Origin: Rhizobium sp. Q54
Lineage (GTDB): Bacteria; Pseudomonadota; Alphaproteobacteria; SMXS01
DNA length: 64,000 nucleotides
Assembly (NCBI GenBank): GCA_945907245.1
Contig: CAMDTB010000005.1
Location: forward strand, 1 to 64,000
Reading direction: 5' to 3'
The notes beneath the pieces are model-generated. The model was given only the letters and a program-made list of their open reading frames with translations, had not been told where the DNA came from and searched no databases. Shown piece after piece: positions 1-8,607 of this stretch; within the stretch, counting starts at the first letter, position 1, and each line of letters begins with the position of its first letter. A program made the translations under genes and the position numbers.

Positions 1-2
1 AG

Positions 3-584
3 GCGTTCGAACCGTTCTTCACGACCAAGGACGTGGGCGTCGGCAGCGGCCTGGGCCTCGCCATGATCTACGGCTTCGTCCAGCAGTCCGCCGGCCACAT
101 CTATATCGACAGCAAGCCGGGCGCCGGCACTACGATCCATCTGTATCTGCCCCGCGCCGCGCAGTCCTACCCGGCGCGCCACGGCGGCAAGCCCAAGAGC
201 GCCAATGCCTCGGGCAACAACGAAGTCGTGCTGGTGGTCGAGGACGACAGCGACCTGCGCGACCTGGCGGTGCTGCTGCTGAACCGGATGGGCTACCGGA
301 CCCACGAGGCGGCCGACGGCCAGATGGCGCTGGCGCTGCTCGAGAAGCTCCCGCATATCGACCTGCTGTTCACCGACCTGGTGCTGCCGCAGGGCATGAG
401 CGGCGCCGAGATCGCCAAGGCCGCCCGCAAGCGCTTCCCCGGACTGAAGGTGCTGTTCACGTCGGGCTACGGCGAGAGCGCGTCTTTCGAGGACGTGCTG
501 CCCGACGCCAAGGTCGAGATGATCAGCAAGCCCTATCGCCGCGAGGTCCTGGCCAAGCGGCTGCAGGAAGTCCTGGCAAGCTGA
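3..584 (+). CDS. Hybrid sensor histidine kinase, C-terminal part (5' end outside window)
   Basis: This is the tail of a two-component hybrid kinase. The frame is open from base 3 and starts inside the ATPase domain: FEPFFTTK and the glycine-rich GSGLGLAM (ATP-lid/G2 region) are readable. After a linker of about 25 residues there is a complete receiver domain with acidic pocket VVEDD, phospho-acceptor Asp in LLFTDLVLP, and the conserved Lys in SKPYRR near the C-terminus. A receiver after the kinase core is typical of hybrid kinases that autophosphorylate and pass phosphate internally. The sensor part is not visible, so the stimulus is unknown. The GTG at 33 is an internal codon, not a start. 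Confidence 0.93.
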   Translation, partial: AFEPFFTTKDVGVGSGLGLAMIYGFVQQSAGHIYIDSKPGAGTTIHLYLPRAAQSYPARHGGKPKSANASGNNEVVLVVEDDSDLRDLAVLLLNRMGYRTHEAADGQMALALLEKLPHIDLLFTDLVLPQGMSGAEIAKAARKRFPGLKVLFTSGYGESASFEDVLPDAKVEMISKPYRREVLAKRLQEVLAS

Positions 585-614
585 TCGCTGCCGACCTGAT
601 TGGTGGTCGACCGA

Positions 615-821
615 TCAGGCGAACCGGAACGCCATCCTCGACGAATCACGATTTCCCGACGCAGGATGGGCAGGGCTGCACACGAAATCCTTGCGCCGAC
701 ACCGGCGCTCGTGCATCACTTGCCTGTATTCACGAAATGTTCTCGTGCCGCCGACGATGAGGAAGACAACCATGGACGCCAGCAACGTCCAGCAAAGCAG
801 ATGAACCAGTTCCGCAGACAT
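615..821 (-). CDS. Small single-pass membrane protein, unknown function
   Basis: A 68-residue protein starting MSAELVHLLCWTLLASMVV has one strong hydrophobic segment (about residues 5-26), then a basic, Arg-rich tail with two cysteines. The start at 821 is chosen because AAGGGA lies about 9 bases upstream and a good sigma-70-like promoter (853-881) would start transcription about 25 bases before it. The longer reading frame running back to 1010 has no such support. It is convergent with the kinase gene. No family is recognised; the protein is probably inner-membrane. Confidence 0.55.
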   Translation of the reverse strand: MSAELVHLLCWTLLASMVVFLIVGGTRTFREYRQVMHERRCRRKDFVCSPAHPASGNRDSSRMAFRFA

Positions 822-834
822 CGACCATATCCCT

Positions 835-1272
835 TTGTTCCTGTTTTGTTCTAATCTACCGGCGATTCGCCCTCTTGGCAAGCTTTTCCGTCGCGGCCTG
901 ACGTTCGCCCCTGCCATGGTCCTCGCGACCGGCCTGACGCAGGCCCTGGCCACACCGCTCGACGCCACCTCCGTGCATGGTTTCTGGCGGCCGCCGGATG
1001 AGGGCCGCATCGAGATCCAGGCGTGCGGCGACCGCCTCTGCGCCTATGTCCGGGATGACGGACAGGGCGAAATGGAGATCCATCCGGGCCACGTCTTGCT
1101 CAGGGACCTGCGCTATCAGGGCGCGCTGACCTGGACTGACGGCACCATCCACAACCCGCGCGACAACCGCACCTACCGGGCAAAACTTCGGCTGGTGACC
1201 CGAAACCAGTTGAAACTCACCGGCTGCGCGTGGATTTTCTGCGGGTCACAGACGTGGACCCGGATAGAGTAG
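835..1272 (+). CDS. DUF2147-family secreted protein
   Basis: A 145-residue protein of the DUF2147 type: a conserved Gly-Phe-Trp near the mature N-terminus, IEIQACGDRLCAYV with paired Cys, W-DGTIHNPRDNRTY, and a C-terminal GCAWIFCGSQTWTR. The N-terminus has a basic stretch (KLFRR) followed by a hydrophobic run ending in ALA, consistent with export to the periplasm. The TTG at 835 keeps the basic part of the signal; an ATG at 916 would give a shorter, less convincing leader. No clear ribosome binding site precedes either. The family is linked to envelope or stress functions but its biochemistry is unknown. It ends 4 bases before the MBL gene. Confidence 0.75.
   Translation: MFLFCSNLPAIRPLGKLFRRGLTFAPAMVLATGLTQALATPLDATSVHGFWRPPDEGRIEIQACGDRLCAYVRDDGQGEMEIHPGHVLLRDLRYQGALTWTDGTIHNPRDNRTYRAKLRLVTRNQLKLTGCAWIFCGSQTWTRIE
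853..881 (-). promoter_or_regulatory. Sigma-70-like promoter for the small membrane protein
   Basis: Read on the minus strand: TTGCCA (876-881), a 17-base spacer, then TAGATT (853-858). This is five of six and four of six matches to the -35 and -10 consensus. The predicted transcript would begin near 846 and reach the start codon at 821 with a short leader containing the ribosome binding site. Confidence 0.5.
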
Positions 1273-1276
1273 AGCC

Positions 1277-2182
1277 ATGGTCGAGATTCCCTTCGTTCGC
1301 GACATCAAGTTCGAGTACGGCGTGACCCAGCAGGTCGCGCCGGGCATCCGCCGCGTCATCGCGCCCAACCAGGGGCCGTTCACCTACACCGGCAGCGGCA
1401 CCTACATCATTGGCGAGGGCGAGGTGGCGGTGATCGACCCCGGCCCCAACTTCCCGCCACACATCGACGCCATCCTGGCGGGGCTGGAGTCGGGCGAGAC
1501 GATCTCGCACATCCTGATCACCCACACCCACATGGACCATTCGCCAGGCGCCGCGCCGCTGAAGCAGGCGACCGGGGCCAAGACCTACGCCTACGGCCCG
1601 CATGGCGGCGACCGCGGCAAGGGCGACAGCGAGGAAGGCGGCGACTGGGACTTCATGCCGGATGTCCGGGTGCCCCATGGCGGCGTTGTCGAGGGCAAGG
1701 GCTGGTCGTTCGAGGGCGTGTTTACGCCCGGCCACACCTCCAACCACATGTGCTGGGCCTGGCGCGAAGGCAAGGCGCTGTTCACCGGCGACCATGTCAT
1801 GGGCTGGTCCACCTCGGTGATCGCGCCGCCCGACGGCGACATGCACGCCTATATGGACAGCCTGCGTCTGCTGCTCGACCGCGACGACGACATCTACTGG
1901 CCGACTCACGGCCCGGCGATCCTCGACCCCAAGCCGTTCGTGCGCGCCTTCATCGCCCACCGCGAGGAACGCGAGGCGCAGATCATGGCGTGCCTGAAGT
2001 CCGACGTGCGCTACATCCCGGCCATGGTGAAGATCATGTATGCCAACGTCGCCGAGTCCCTGCATCCCGCCGCCGCCCGATCGGTGCTGGCGCATCTGGA
2101 GCACATGATCGAAACCGGCCGCGTGGTTTCCTCGACCACGCCGCCCGGCCAGAAGTCCCTCTACACCGCGGTCAGCCAGTAA
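1277..2182 (+). CDS. MBL-fold metallo-hydrolase (LACTB2-like)
   Basis: A 301-residue metallo-beta-lactamase-fold hydrolase. The metal-binding signature THTHMDHSPG is present (about residues 76-85), followed by further ligands in FTPGHTSNH and FTGDHVMG and a late His in WPTHGPA. The C-terminal 60 residues look like the winged-helix tail found in LACTB2-type proteins. Substrates in this group are varied (thioesters, RNA), so none is assigned. Its stop codon overlaps the next start (TAATG), so it is translationally coupled to the aminotransferase. Confidence 0.88.
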   Translation: MVEIPFVRDIKFEYGVTQQVAPGIRRVIAPNQGPFTYTGSGTYIIGEGEVAVIDPGPNFPPHIDAILAGLESGETISHILITHTHMDHSPGAAPLKQATGAKTYAYGPHGGDRGKGDSEEGGDWDFMPDVRVPHGGVVEGKGWSFEGVFTPGHTSNHMCWAWREGKALFTGDHVMGWSTSVIAPPDGDMHAYMDSLRLLLDRDDDIYWPTHGPAILDPKPFVRAFIAHREEREAQIMACLKSDVRYIPAMVKIMYANVAESLHPAAARSVLAHLEHMIETGRVVSSTTPPGQKSLYTAVSQ

Positions 2183-3546
2183 TGCCCGTCCTGCCGAACT
2201 CGCTCGAGGCCCGCGACATCGCCAGCCTCGTCCACCCGTACACCAACCTGGCGAAACACGCCGAGAACGGGCCGCTGGTCATCGACCGGGGCGACGGCAT
2301 CCATGTCTGGGATACGGACGGCAAGCAGTACATCGAGGGCGTCGCCGGTCTGTGGTGCGCCTCGCTGGGGTATGGCGAGAAGGAACTGGTCAAGGCGGCC
2401 ACGGCGCAGATGGAGAAGCTGGCGTTCAGCCATCTGTTCCAGAGCCGCAGCCACGGCCCGGTGATCGAACTGGCCGAGAAGCTGAAATCGGTGGCGCCGT
2501 GCGATACCGCGCGGGTGTTCTTCGTCGGCGACGGATCGAGCGCCAACGACACTGCCATCAAGCTGATCTGGTACTACAACAACGCCGTCGGCCGGCCCGA
2601 GAAGAAGAAGATCATCGGCCGGCTGAAGGCCTATCACGGCGTCACCGTCGCCTCGGCCAGCGTCACCGGCCTGACCCATAACCACCTGGACTGGGATCTG
2701 CCGCTCAAAGGCTTCCTGCACACGGACTGCCCGCACCATTACCGCGAGTCGCTGCCCGGCGAGACCGAGGACCAGTTCGTCGACCGGATCATCGGCAACC
2801 TAGACCGGCTGATCAACAAGGTGGGGCCGGAGACCGTCGCCGCGTTCTTCGCCGAGCCGATCCAGGGCGCTGGCGGCCTGATCGTGCCGCCGCGGAACTA
2901 CTTCCCCAAGCTCCAGGCGGTGCTGAAGAAGTACGACATCCTGCTGGTGGGCGACGAGGTCATCACCGGTTTCCTGCGCACCGGCAATTACTGGGGCTGC
3001 CAGACCGTCGACATGCAGCCCGACATGGTGACCTGCGCCAAGGCGCTGTCGTCGGCCTATCTGCCGATCGGCGCGGTGACCATCCCGTCCTTCATGCACG
3101 ACGCCATAGTCGAGCAGTCGAAGAAGATCGGTACCTTCGGCCACGGCAACACCTATTCGGGCCATCCGGTCTGCGCCGCCGTCGCGCTTCGGACGCTGCA
3201 AATCTACGAGGAGCGCAACATGCTTGAGCATGTGCGCGGCCTGATCCCGCGCTTCCAGCAGCGGCTGGCGGCGCTCGCCAGCCATCCGCTGGTCGGCGAG
3301 GCACGCCTGGGCGGCGGCCTGATGGGCGGCGTCGAACTGGTCGCCGACAAGGCGACCAAGAAGCCGTTCGATCCCAAGCTGACCGTGGGCATGAAGGCGC
3401 TGCTCGCCTGCCAGGAACAGGGCCTGATGATCCGCGCCGTGGGCGATGTCGCCATCCTGTGCCCGCCGCTGATCATCACCGAGCCGCAGATCGACGAGAT
3501 GTTCGACCGTCTGAAGCGGGCGCTCGACGGGCTGCAGGTTCACTGA
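2182..3546 (+). CDS. Class III pyridoxal-phosphate aminotransferase (omega-transaminase type)
   Basis: A 454-residue fold-type I PLP enzyme that moves an amino group from an omega-amino acid or amine to a keto acid such as pyruvate. The start at 2182 overlaps the previous stop codon. Family landmarks are visible: VAGLWCASLGYG near the N-terminus, GDGSSANDTAIKL for the phosphate cup, KAYHGVTVAS, AEPIQGAGG, the PLP-binding Asp in GDEVITGFLRTG, and the Schiff-base Lys in CAKALSSAYLPIGA. The HGNTYSGHPV motif is typical of omega-amino acid:pyruvate transaminases. The exact substrate cannot be read from sequence. Confidence 0.93.
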   Translation: MPVLPNSLEARDIASLVHPYTNLAKHAENGPLVIDRGDGIHVWDTDGKQYIEGVAGLWCASLGYGEKELVKAATAQMEKLAFSHLFQSRSHGPVIELAEKLKSVAPCDTARVFFVGDGSSANDTAIKLIWYYNNAVGRPEKKKIIGRLKAYHGVTVASASVTGLTHNHLDWDLPLKGFLHTDCPHHYRESLPGETEDQFVDRIIGNLDRLINKVGPETVAAFFAEPIQGAGGLIVPPRNYFPKLQAVLKKYDILLVGDEVITGFLRTGNYWGCQTVDMQPDMVTCAKALSSAYLPIGAVTIPSFMHDAIVEQSKKIGTFGHGNTYSGHPVCAAVALRTLQIYEERNMLEHVRGLIPRFQQRLAALASHPLVGEARLGGGLMGGVELVADKATKKPFDPKLTVGMKALLACQEQGLMIRAVGDVAILCPPLIITEPQIDEMFDRLKRALDGLQVH

Positions 3547-3575
3547 CACGCATCCCAGCCCTTCGTTGAATTTCC

Positions 3576-3604
3576 TTGTTATCGGGTCGGCCATGGCCAA
3601 CATA
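3576..3604 (+). promoter_or_regulatory. Possible nadA promoter with palindrome
   Basis: TTGTTA (3576-3581), 17 bases, then AACATA (3599-3604) is a weak promoter candidate upstream of nadA. A perfect 10-base palindrome GGCCATGGCC (3589-3598) fills the end of the spacer and could be an operator. This rests on position and symmetry only. Confidence 0.25.
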
Positions 3605-3630
3605 ACGCGCCACGTTTGAGGTCATCTCGC

Positions 3631-3649
3631 GGGAGCGGACGCAAGTCCG
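3631..3649 (+). promoter_or_regulatory. nadA ribosome binding site with GNRA hairpin
   Basis: GGGAG (3631-3635) lies 23 bases before the nadA start, too far for a normal ribosome binding site. Between them is a hairpin CGGAC-GCAA-GTCCG (3636-3649) with a GNRA-type tetraloop. If folded, it would bring the GGGAG to about 9 bases from the ATG at 3659. Confidence 0.4.
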
Positions 3650-3658
3650 GATGATGCT

Positions 3659-4678
3659 ATGAACACAAGTGTCCTCGACCGGCCCAAGGGCAACCTGAAG
3701 CCGCTGAACGTCACCGAGATCGATCCGTTCATCGATCTAAGGGCGGAGATCGACCGGCTGCGCACGGAGCGCAACGCCGTCATCCTGGCCCATTACTATC
3801 AAGAGGGCGAAATCCAGGACATCGCCGACTTCGTCGGGGATTCGCTGGATTTGTCGCGCAAGGCCGCCGCCACCGACGCCGACGTCATCGTGTTCTGCGG
3901 CGTGCGCTTCATGGCCGAGACGGCGAAGATCCTGAGCCCGCAGAAGACCGTGCTGCTGCCCGACATGAAGGCCGGCTGTTCGCTGGAGGATAGCTGCCCG
4001 CCCGACCAGTTCCGCAAGTTCCGCGAGCAGCATCCGGACCATGTCTCGCTGACCTACATCAACTGCTCGGCCGAGGTGAAGGCGCTGTCCGACATCATCG
4101 TCACCTCGAGCAACGCCGAATACATCGTCGACCAGATTTCGAAGGACAAGCCGATCCTGTTCGCGCCGGACCGGTTCCTCGGCGGCTACCTGGCCAAGAA
4201 GACCGGCCGCGACATGCTGCTGTGGCAGGGCTCGTGCATCGTCCACGAGCAGTTCTCGGAGCGCGAGCTGGTGAAGCTGATGGGCGAGCATCCGGGCGCG
4301 CCGGTGATCGCCCATCCGGAATGCCCGGGCCACATCCTGCAGCACGCCGACCATGTGGGCTCGACGTCCTCGATCCTGAACTATGCGCTGACCTCGGAGG
4401 CCGACACCTTCATCGTCGTCACCGAGCCGCATATCATGCACCAGATGCAGAAGAAGGCGCCGCACAAGACCTTCATCGGCGCGCCCAACGACGACGGCAA
4501 GTGCAACTGCAACAACTGCCCGTTCATGGCGCTGAACACCATGGAGAAGCTCTATCTGTGCCTCGCCAACATGACGCCGCAGATCGAAGTGCCTGAAGAC
4601 ATCCGCGTCAAGGCGCTGCGCTCGGTGCAGCGCATGCTCGACATGTCGCCGCCTGTGCAGCCCGCGAAAAATGGCTGA
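3659..4678 (+). CDS. nadA: Quinolinate synthase NadA
   Basis: A 339-residue [4Fe-4S] enzyme that condenses iminoaspartate with dihydroxyacetone phosphate to quinolinate in de novo NAD synthesis. Recognisable blocks are [20 protein letters not shown] near the N-terminus, [15 protein letters not shown] with a likely cluster Cys, [19 protein letters not shown], and [18 protein letters not shown] near the C-terminus with the last cluster Cys. Its 3' end overlaps nadC by 8 bases, so the pair is co-translated. The aspartate oxidase gene nadB, usually nearby, is absent from this window. Confidence 0.97.
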   Translation: MNTSVLDRPKGNLKPLNVTEIDPFIDLRAEIDRLRTERNAVILAHYYQEGEIQDIADFVGDSLDLSRKAAATDADVIVFCGVRFMAETAKILSPQKTVLLPDMKAGCSLEDSCPPDQFRKFREQHPDHVSLTYINCSAEVKALSDIIVTSSNAEYIVDQISKDKPILFAPDRFLGGYLAKKTGRDMLLWQGSCIVHEQFSERELVKLMGEHPGAPVIAHPECPGHILQHADHVGSTSSILNYALTSEADTFIVVTEPHIMHQMQKKAPHKTFIGAPNDDGKCNCNNCPFMALNTMEKLYLCLANMTPQIEVPEDIRVKALRSVQRMLDMSPPVQPAKNG

Positions 4679-5516
4679 GCCGCTGCCGCTGTCGCGGGAG
4701 GCGCTCGACGACTTCATCACCCGGACGCTCGCCGAGGACGTCGGCACCGGTGACGTGACCGCCGAGGCGACCATTCCCGAAACCGCCCGCTTCCGGGCCC
4801 GGATCGCCGCGCGCGAGACGCTGGTCGTCGCCGGCCTGCCGGTCGCCATCGCCATCGTCAAGCGGCTGGCGCCCGACGCGGTGGTCGAGACGGTGCTGGG
4901 CGACGGCAAGACCGCCCGGCCCGGCGATGTGGTGGTGCGCATCGAAGGCCCGGCCCGCGCGCTGCTGACCGCCGAACGCTCGGCGCTCAATGTCCTGCAG
5001 CACCTGTCGGGCGTGGCGACGCTGACCCGCTCCTATGTGGACGTGATCGCCGGCACCAAGGCCAGGCTGCTCGACACGCGGAAAACCATCCCCGGCCTGC
5101 GGGTGCTGGAGAAATACGCCGTGAAGATGGGCGGCGGCACCAACCACCGCATGGGCCTCTACGACGCCGTGCTGATCAAGGACAACCACCTGGCCGTGGC
5201 GGGCGGCGTGACGGCGGCGGTGAAGGCCTGCCGCGCGCGCACCGGCCTGCGGGTACAGGTCGAGTGCGATACCCTCGACCAGGCGCACGAGGCCATCGCC
5301 GCCGGTGCCGACAGCCTGTTGCTCGACAACATGACTTTGGACCAGCTCCGCGAGGCCGTCGGCTTCTCGCCCATTCCGCTGGAAGCTTCGGGCGGCGTCA
5401 GTCTGCAGACCATCCGCGCCATCGCCGAGACCGGCGTCGACTACATCTCCGTCGGCCGTCTCACCCAGTCCGCGCCGGCCATCGACCTGGGCATGGATTT
5501 CGAGAGCCTGGGCTGA
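4671..5516 (+). CDS. nadC: Nicotinate-nucleotide diphosphorylase (quinolinate phosphoribosyltransferase) NadC
   Basis: A 281-residue enzyme converting quinolinate and PRPP to nicotinate mononucleotide, the step after NadA. Diagnostic motifs are [29 protein letters not shown] with the substrate-binding Arg and Lys, the [20 protein letters not shown] block, VEVE-like VQVECDT, and the C-terminal phosphate-binding [10 protein letters not shown] and [10 protein letters not shown]. Length is normal. It overlaps nadA by 8 bases. Confidence 0.97.
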   Translation: MAEPLPLSREALDDFITRTLAEDVGTGDVTAEATIPETARFRARIAARETLVVAGLPVAIAIVKRLAPDAVVETVLGDGKTARPGDVVVRIEGPARALLTAERSALNVLQHLSGVATLTRSYVDVIAGTKARLLDTRKTIPGLRVLEKYAVKMGGGTNHRMGLYDAVLIKDNHLAVAGGVTAAVKACRARTGLRVQVECDTLDQAHEAIAAGADSLLLDNMTLDQLREAVGFSPIPLEASGGVSLQTIRAIAETGVDYISVGRLTQSAPAIDLGMDFESLG

Positions 5517-5550
5517 GCCACGGCATAACGCCAGCGCGGCACTCCGCCCG

Positions 5551-6228
5551 TCAGTCGTCGAACCCGACGAAAACCGCGGCCTCGTCCACCGGCTTGCGGA
5601 GAGACACCACCGCGTTGGCCGGAAACGACTCGTCGGGAAATCCCATGGCGATGCAGGTCATGATGACCTGGTCGTCGGGAATCCCGGCGTGCTCGCGCAC
5701 CACCGGGGACTGCATGATGCCCTGGCTGTTGATCACGCATCCCAGGCCGCGGGACCAGGCCGCGTTGACGATCGCGTTGGCGACGCCGCCGCAGTCGAAC
5801 GGGCCGTAGTCGCCGCCGAAGATCGACCGGTCATAGGTGACGACGATGGAGACCGGCGCGTCGAACTGGCGGAAGCCGCGCAGCACCCAGTCCTGCCGTC
5901 CATCCTTGTCGTCGCGCGCGATTCCCATCGCCCCGAACAGCTGCTTGGCCACTTCGATCTGCCGGTCCCGGTGGATGCCCGCATAGGCGCCGTGGCTGCG
6001 GAACTCACGCGATTCCGGCACGCCCGCCAGGATCCGCTCGGTGTTCCCGGCCCGGATGCGATCGAGCGGCTCGCCAGAAACCACATAGAAATTCCACGGC
6101 TGGGTATTGAACGAGGACGGCGCGCGCATCGCCATCTCGATCACTTCCCGGACCAGCGCCTTCGGGACCGGGTCGGGCTTGTAGCCGCGGATGCTCCGCC
6201 GTCCCCGGACAACGTCATCGTACTGCAT
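5551..6228 (-). CDS. Nitroreductase-family FMN oxidoreductase
   Basis: A 225-residue flavoprotein of the nitroreductase family, which reduces nitro groups or quinones with NAD(P)H. The N-terminal GRRSIRGYKPDPVP and RAPSSFNTQPWNF are the usual FMN-contact segments, and AAWSRGLGCVINSQ and MGFPDE mark the second half. The start at 6228 is set by GGAGGT six bases upstream; the open frame extends to 6351 without support. It is convergent with nadC and divergent from the flavoprotein gene across 222 bases. Confidence 0.9.
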   Translation of the reverse strand: MQYDDVVRGRRSIRGYKPDPVPKALVREVIEMAMRAPSSFNTQPWNFYVVSGEPLDRIRAGNTERILAGVPESREFRSHGAYAGIHRDRQIEVAKQLFGAMGIARDDKDGRQDWVLRGFRQFDAPVSIVVTYDRSIFGGDYGPFDCGGVANAIVNAAWSRGLGCVINSQGIMQSPVVREHAGIPDDQVIMTCIAMGFPDESFPANAVVSLRKPVDEAAVFVGFDD

Positions 6229-6450
6229 AACCGGACCTCCAGATTGCCCACCGGCATGCCCGCGACGAGCCGCCTCTGCCGCCAGCATGTACGAATGCTG
6301 ACCGGGCAAGTCAACGCCTCGAAGACAGACGCCCGCCGCATCGAAAGCCAACGCCTGTTACAGATCGGGGCTGGCCCGTGGGCCGCAGCCGGATTACTCT
6401 GCCCTCGATCAATGCGCTCTTGGGGAGCGATCGACAGGGGAAGACGAGCT

Positions 6451-7833
6451 ATGGCAAGAGACTATGACGTTATCATCGTGGGTTCGGGCGCGGCCGGCCT
6501 GTCGGCCGCCGTCGCGGCGGCGGATACCGGCGCCTCGGTGCTGGTGGTGGAAAGCGAGAAGAAGGTAGGCGGCTCGTCGCGGCTGTCGGGCGGCCACTTC
6601 TACGCCGCCGGGACTTCGGTCCAGAAGGCCGCCGGCGTGACCAACGACACCGCCGACGCCATGTTCGAGGAATACATGACCTTGAACCAGTGGCTGGTCG
6701 ATCCGGCCGTGGTGCGGCGCTATTGCGACCTGTCCGCGCCCACGCTCGAATGGGCACTGGGCCTGGGCGTGAAATATCCCAAGGAAGGCCTCTACTGCTC
6801 CGGCGTCGGCTCGGTGCCGCGCGGCCATCCGCCGGAAGGCGACGGCGAGGAGGTCATCAACGTGCTCGACGCCCATCGCAGCGCCAAGGGCGTCGATGTG
6901 GTGCTGGATTCGCGGGTCACCGGCCTGATCACCAATGACGAGGGCCGCGTGACCGGCATCAGGATCGGCGACGACGAGGCGACGGCGGGCGCGGTCATCC
7001 TCGCCACCGGCGGCTTCGGCAACAACCCGGGGATGATCGAGAAGTACCTGCCCCGGGCGGCGGCGACCGGCGACTGGCGCTGGTATATCGGCGCCGACGG
7101 CGCGCGCGGCGACGGCATCAAGATGGGCACCGCCGTGGGCGGCATCGTCGATGGCCACGACCGCGCCCTGATGCTGGCGACACCGGGCTTCAGCCGCGAC
7201 CTCGAGGTGGCGCTGCCGGGCTGGCTGGTGATGGTGAACCAGCACGGCCACCGGTTCTGCAACGAGTCGGCGCCTTACACGGTGATCGCCGGGCTGCTGA
7301 ACAAGCAGGGCGGCAAGGCTTGGGCGATCTTCGACGAAGATTCGCGCGCCGCCGCCAAGCGCACGCCGCAGTTCCAGGCCTACTGGGTGAACGACGTGCT
7401 GCAGCAGAAGGCCGAGGACGGCCGCATCTTCCGCGCCGACAGCCTCGCCGAGCTGGCGGACAAGGCCGGTATCGACCCGGAAGGGCTGCAGGGCATGGCC
7501 GAGCGCTACAACGCCGACGTCGCCGCGGGCAAGGACACCGCCTTCCTGAAGAAGGCGGCGATGGCGCCGATCCGCAAGGGGCCGTTCTATGCGGTCGAGA
7601 TCCGGCCCGCCATCCTGTGCTGGACCGGTACGGGCCTGCGCATCAACGCCGACACCGCCGTGATGAACAAGGCCGACAAGCCGATCCGGGGCCTCTACGC
7701 CGCAGGCGAGACCGTCGGCAACCTGCACGGCGACGTCTACATCGGCGGCGGCGGCTCCTATGGCCCCTGCATGGTGTTCGGCAAGCTGGCCGGCGAGGTC
7801 GCTGCGAAATATGCGAAAGAGCTGAACGACTAG
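6451..7833 (+). CDS. FAD-dependent oxidoreductase of the fumarate reductase/ketosteroid dehydrogenase group
   Basis: A 460-residue flavoprotein. The N-terminal dinucleotide fold YDVIIVGSGAAGLSAAVAAA is followed by VVESEKKVGGSSRLSGG; a second FAD contact, ILATGGFGNN, and C-terminal GLYAAGETVGNLHGDVYIGG complete the domain. The same architecture occurs in fumarate reductase flavoproteins, urocanate reductases and 3-ketosteroid dehydrogenases, so the substrate is open. The start at 6451 follows AGGGGAAG. The much longer frame back to 5689 is antisense to the nitroreductase gene and is not real. Confidence 0.9.
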   Translation: MARDYDVIIVGSGAAGLSAAVAAADTGASVLVVESEKKVGGSSRLSGGHFYAAGTSVQKAAGVTNDTADAMFEEYMTLNQWLVDPAVVRRYCDLSAPTLEWALGLGVKYPKEGLYCSGVGSVPRGHPPEGDGEEVINVLDAHRSAKGVDVVLDSRVTGLITNDEGRVTGIRIGDDEATAGAVILATGGFGNNPGMIEKYLPRAAATGDWRWYIGADGARGDGIKMGTAVGGIVDGHDRALMLATPGFSRDLEVALPGWLVMVNQHGHRFCNESAPYTVIAGLLNKQGGKAWAIFDEDSRAAAKRTPQFQAYWVNDVLQQKAEDGRIFRADSLAELADKAGIDPEGLQGMAERYNADVAAGKDTAFLKKAAMAPIRKGPFYAVEIRPAILCWTGTGLRINADTAVMNKADKPIRGLYAAGETVGNLHGDVYIGGGGSYGPCMVFGKLAGEVAAKYAKELND

Positions 7834-7848
7834 ACGTTTTCCGGATCG

Positions 7849-7997
7849 GTACGGTGGCAGCATTTCAGATGCTGTCGCCGTATTACCGGGTACTGCGCGT
7901 TGCGAGGACACTGGCCGATCTGGCGGACTCGGCGAGTGTCTGCCGTGCCCATATCGCAGGGGCGCTGTCCTACCGGCGATTCACGGTGCAGCGGTGA
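7849..7997 (+). pseudogene. Relic of the 3' end of a ComM/YifB Mg-chelatase-like ATPase
   Basis: About 45 residues can be read, including YYRVLRVARTLADLADS and AHIAGALSYRR. This matches the C-terminal signature of ComM/YifB ATPases (helicase-like proteins of natural transformation), which end in a LRVARTIADL...HIAEALSYR pattern. Nothing upstream in the flavoprotein gene belongs to that family, so the remaining 450 or so residues are gone. It is a truncated remnant with no expected function. It sits next to a membrane-protein gene of unusual base composition, consistent with a replacement or deletion here. Confidence 0.7.
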
Positions 7998-8021
7998 AGG
8001 GGAGCACTCCAGCACCCTCCC

Positions 8022-8507
8022 TTAGATCGGCGTCATCGCAAGGGTGACCAACCCCAAGAGTATTGCGCCGACAACGGCTAGAAGGGTTGCGGGCATACGG
8101 CTTAGGTGCGGCGTTCCGGCCCAGAGACGTTCGATGATAAGCAACATCGTCACCGTCGTCAGGGCAAAGAGTGCTCCCGTCGCACCCGATCGCGTATTCC
8201 ACCCAGTAAAGAGGGCCATACTAATGGACCCAGCCGCTGCAGAGGCGACGAGCACCAAAATACTACCGCTCCATCTGGGACAACCGCGATCAAGCAGGAG
8301 GCCTTCAAGCCCTAATGCCATCGTTGCTCCCGGTAACGAAAAGAACATTGTTATCAGTGAGAAGCCTATCAGGGGCCCCATATCGCCCAATGTTAGCGTT
8401 CCTCCGAGCAAAGCGACCAATATCAGCGTCGCCGTCAAACTCCCGAACGCAGCCGCCAATGGAATCATCAGAAAGTACCGCCACATGCAGAGATAATGTT
8501 TCAGCAT
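8022..8507 (-). CDS. Hypothetical multi-pass membrane protein
   Basis: A 161-residue protein with four hydrophobic stretches: near residues 13-35, 40-60, 72-95 and 100-118, with a fifth at the C-terminus. No family is recognised. The ATG at 8507 is chosen because the frame before it (to 8615) is not hydrophobic and has no ribosome binding site, but 8507 also lacks a clear one. GC content and codon choice are visibly lower than in the neighbours, suggesting acquisition. It lies between the comM relic and the terminator of the crotonase gene. Confidence 0.6.
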   Translation of the reverse strand: MLKHYLCMWRYFLMIPLAAAFGSLTATLILVALLGGTLTLGDMGPLIGFSLITMFFSLPGATMALGLEGLLLDRGCPRWSGSILVLVASAAAGSISMALFTGWNTRSGATGALFALTTVTMLLIIERLWAGTPHLSRMPATLLAVVGAILLGLVTLAMTPI

Positions 8508-8573
8508 CGCCGGACAGACAATGCCCCTTCTCCACCCATAGCGCGTTGTCGCACCGACCCTATGGCCAAAATA

Positions 8574-8597
8574 GAAAGGGACCCGAAGGCCCCTTTC
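8574..8597 (-). terminator. Rho-independent terminator of the crotonase gene
   Basis: On the minus strand the stem GAAAGGG/CCCTTTC, extended by two more pairs beyond one mismatch, closes on a TTCG loop and is followed by TATTTT. It lies about 10 bases after the stop of the 8608-9480 gene. Confidence 0.65.
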
Positions 8598-8607
8598 CAA
8601 TTCTGCC

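Noticed and set aside
822-1010. Longer version of the small minus-strand protein
   Set aside because: Overlaps the DUF2147 gene antisense and the promoter lies inside it.
1750-2181. Extended upstream frame of the aminotransferase gene
   Set aside because: It is an out-of-phase reading of the MBL hydrolase gene; family similarity starts at the ATG overlapping its stop (2182).
5689-6450. Long N-terminal extension of the flavoprotein
   Set aside because: Antisense to the nitroreductase gene and without family similarity; a good ribosome site precedes 6451.
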